This document shows positions 62,093 through 64,000 of a stretch of 64,000 nt of DNA, one piece after another. Within the stretch, counting starts at the first letter, position 1. The number at the start of each line of letters is the position of its first letter. The notes beneath the pieces were generated by a model. The model saw only the letters and a list, made by a program, of their open reading frames with translations, was not told the DNA's origin and did no database searches. This stretch comes from Dolosigranulum savutiense (GTDB taxonomy: Bacteria > Bacillota > Bacilli > Lactobacillales > Carnobacteriaceae_A): the NCBI RefSeq assembly GCF_039830095.1, contig NZ_CP142435.1:1674001-1738000 (forward strand). Reading direction: 5' to 3'. A program made the position numbers and the translations under genes.

Positions 62093-64000
62093 ATGGTAAG
62101 TAAGAATAATAAAATGGAGTTATTCCAAAAACAAGCAAATAAAGCGAAGCGATATACATTAAAAAAACTTAGTATCGGGGTCACATCAGTTGCTACGGGA
62201 ACAGTTCTATTTTTAGGCCATGCGAATAGTGTGAGTGCGAATGAATCGATGAATGAGGAGCAGGTCACAGTCGCTATTATAGATGAAAATATTGTAAGAA
62301 CAGAAGATTTATCTAATGAGGTAGCAAGTGAAGGGGAAGAAAGTGTTGATTCGTCAGATCTTAATGACCCCATTGAGTCTAATCATCCAATAGAAGAAGA
62401 ACATATACCCAACCAAAATTTGAATCAATTTGTGCTAGTTGCTAGGGAGAGAGCCAATAGATATATTCCTAATCTGCCTAATTTAACTGAAGATCAAAAA
62501 GTACACTACACAAACCGGGTTAATACTGCATCTAGTGTTGCTGAGATTGAAAAAATATATGAAGAAGCAATGAGCGTCCTTCCAATAGCTGAGGAACAAC
62601 CTAGTGAAGCAGTGGTTCCACCTAATCGATATGTTGTAGTTGTACGTGATCGTGCGCTAAATATTATTAGTGCATTAGAAAATTTGTATGACGCTCAAAA
62701 AGAAGACTATAAAAAACAAATACAAGGGGCCTCTAGTGTATCTAAAATTGAAGCAATTATTAGCGAGGCTGAAGGAGTCATTAATACGTCTGTCGGTGAT
62801 GAGGAAGCGCCTCAAATATCTAAAGGGAAATTAGAGGAACCTGAATCTAATCATTCTCCCATAGAGCAGGAGCCTAAAGAAAAGTATCCTGGGAATGCAC
62901 AGACACCAGAAAAACTAGAACATAAGGTTCAATACGGTAAGCAAGAGGAAAGAATACAACAAATTACTGATTATAGTATTGAATATACAGAAGATCCAGA
63001 ACTATATGTGGGACAAGAGAGGCTTAAAACACCAGGTATCCAAGGTGTAACAGAAATTATTCGTGTGTATGAAACAGCTGATGGGCGTGTGACAGGACGT
63101 GTTCTCAGTGAAGAAGTTAATGTGATTTCAGCTAGTCAAAAACAGGTAGTTGCTCGAGGGACCAAACCAATTAGTGGTATTGAGGAAGTGGTTGAAGAAG
63201 TAACAATAGACCCTGAAACATCTAAGGTATACGATTCGACTTTGTACCTTGGAGAGTCAGCATTTGTTCCTGGAGAATCTGGACGTAAGAAGGTTACCAC
63301 TGTTTATAAAACACTTTACGGTAAACGGACGGAAGAGGTATTAAAAACAACTGAAGAAGTTCTCATACCGGCGACTAATCATGTTTTACGTCAAGGGACG
63401 AAACCTGTTGAAGGGGAAGAAACGGTTGTGGAAGAGGTGACTGTGGTAGCTCCGACAGTAGAAGAAGAAACAGATGATTTCTATGTTGGTGAAGGGGAAA
63501 AAGTTGAGGGAAGCGATGGCCTAAAACGAGTAACCAGAGTATACCGTACCGTGAAGGGGAAAAAGACTGACAAGCTTATTCGTGAGTCAGAAGAAATCAT
63601 CACAGAAGCAAAACCTCACATCCTGCGTAAAGGGACAAAACCGGTAGACGGTTCTCAAGCTGTTGTTACAGAAGAAGTTATCCAACCTGAAACGATCGAA
63701 CAAAAAGATTCTAACTTGTACGAAGGAGAAGAACGCGTTGTTGATGGTTCAGTTGGGAGAAAACAAATTAGAACGGTATATAAGACAAATAAAGGTAACG
63801 TAACCGATGAGGTCTTAAATCGTTCTGAAGCAACTCTGGAAGAAGCTCGTCCAACGATTGTTTACAAAGGGACGAAACCGGTGGAAGGTTCTCAAGTTGT
63901 TGTTACGGAAGAAGTTATCCAACCTGAAACGATCGAAGAAACTGATGACGGCTTGTATGTTGGCGAACAACGTGTTGAAGTAGGTTCAGTTGGACGTAAG
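62093..64000 (+). CDS. YSIRK-type G5-domain surface protein (partial)
   Basis: First 636 codons of a gene that runs off the right edge. Signal peptide of the YSIRK/GS kind (KRYTLKKLSIGVTSVATG at about 20-37) ending near SVSANES. Residues about 115-245 hold two helical modules (RERANRYIPNLPNLTEDQK and RDRALNIISALENLYDAQK) like albumin-binding or FIVAR-like three-helix units. From residue 304 come G5 domains at about 79-80-residue spacing (304, 384, 463, 542, 621), each with YVGE...VEGSxGxKxVxxVY and ending RKGTKPV. Such stalks occur in SasG/Aap-type adhesins, where G5 domains can mediate zinc-dependent self-association. An LPXTG end is expected beyond the window. Confidence 0.9.
   Translation, partial: MVSKNNKMELFQKQANKAKRYTLKKLSIGVTSVATGTVLFLGHANSVSANESMNEEQVTVAIIDENIVRTEDLSNEVASEGEESVDSSDLNDPIESNHPIEEEHIPNQNLNQFVLVARERANRYIPNLPNLTEDQKVHYTNRVNTASSVAEIEKIYEEAMSVLPIAEEQPSEAVVPPNRYVVVVRDRALNIISALENLYDAQKEDYKKQIQGASSVSKIEAIISEAEGVINTSVGDEEAPQISKGKLEEPESNHSPIEQEPKEKYPGNAQTPEKLEHKVQYGKQEERIQQITDYSIEYTEDPELYVGQERLKTPGIQGVTEIIRVYETADGRVTGRVLSEEVNVISASQKQVVARGTKPISGIEEVVEEVTIDPETSKVYDSTLYLGESAFVPGESGRKKVTTVYKTLYGKRTEEVLKTTEEVLIPATNHVLRQGTKPVEGEETVVEEVTVVAPTVEEETDDFYVGEGEKVEGSDGLKRVTRVYRTVKGKKTDKLIRESEEIITEAKPHILRKGTKPVDGSQAVVTEEVIQPETIEQKDSNLYEGEERVVDGSVGRKQIRTVYKTNKGNVTDEVLNRSEATLEEARPTIVYKGTKPVEGSQVVVTEEVIQPETIEETDDGLYVGEQRVEVGSVGRK
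63002..64000 (+). repeat. Tandem G5-domain repeats
   Basis: Five modules start at 63002, 63242, 63479, 63716 and 63953. Modules 4 and 5 share a nearly identical block of about 60 bases (from 63635 and 63872, 237 bases apart), so recent duplication is likely; the earlier modules are more diverged. Confidence 0.88.

Overview
The window is chromosomal DNA of a low-GC Gram-positive bacterium of the order Lactobacillales. The evidence is a bacillar type B RNase P RNA beside gpsB, the recU-pbp1A and ypsA gene order, CIRCE-controlled groESL, PerR, class A PBP, and sortase-type surface proteins including one with a YSIRK-like signal. Aerococcaceae or Carnobacteriaceae would fit, but I cannot fix the family from sequence alone.

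Layout. 1-8.8 kb: end of an ECF-type transporter S component, a DUF1510 membrane protein, a DUF697 GTPase, a seven-gene Mrp-type cation/proton antiporter operon (E-F-G-DUF4040-B-C-D) that has no full MrpA, then perR, folP and tRNA-Ser(GGA). 8.8-15.4 kb: conserved envelope and RNA core (pbp1A and recU on minus; ypsA, gpsB, rnpB, an NYN/PIN-type protein and an rRNA methyltransferase on plus). 15.4-24 kb: a compact, AT-rich class II lanthipeptide locus: precursor with four Cys and a Lys5 tail, GntR regulator, ABC ATPase with two permeases (likely immunity), LanM, LanT with a C39 peptidase, and a flavodoxin-fold protein that could be an extra tailoring enzyme.

24-30.4 kb is a graveyard of mobile DNA: an IS30-family element killed by two in-frame stops, an internally deleted IS66 element with intact ends, the 3' end of a group II intron, a truncated and frameshifted tyrosine integrase, the C-terminal half of a VirB4-type conjugation ATPase, a Fic protein, two small genes and a second, truncated IS30 copy. 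30.5-32.6 kb holds an MFS exporter and a Doc-type toxin with a 49-residue putative antitoxin. 32.6-48.5 kb is mostly housekeeping: groESL, a CAP-domain protein, three tandem small lipoproteins (two identical), alr, a CNNM/CBS protein, an acyl-ACP thioesterase, a sucrose PTS and hydrolase, an MBL hydrolase, an amino-acid symporter, a threonine dehydrogenase-like enzyme, glyA and tsaE.

48.5-64 kb is a surface-protein region. A DivIVA-like coiled-coil gene sits directly upstream of a 2466-residue cell-wall protein whose stalk has eight apparently identical 558-bp super-repeats. It is followed by a second group II intron remnant, an AT-rich 902-residue protein with a C-terminal SF1 helicase, an unrecognised 294-residue protein, and the start of a YSIRK-like/G5-domain adhesin that runs off the end.

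The most promising undescribed items are the lanthipeptide locus, the DivIVA-like/giant stalk pair, the stand-alone helicase protein, the Doc toxin with its unusual antitoxin, and the triplicated acidic lipoproteins.
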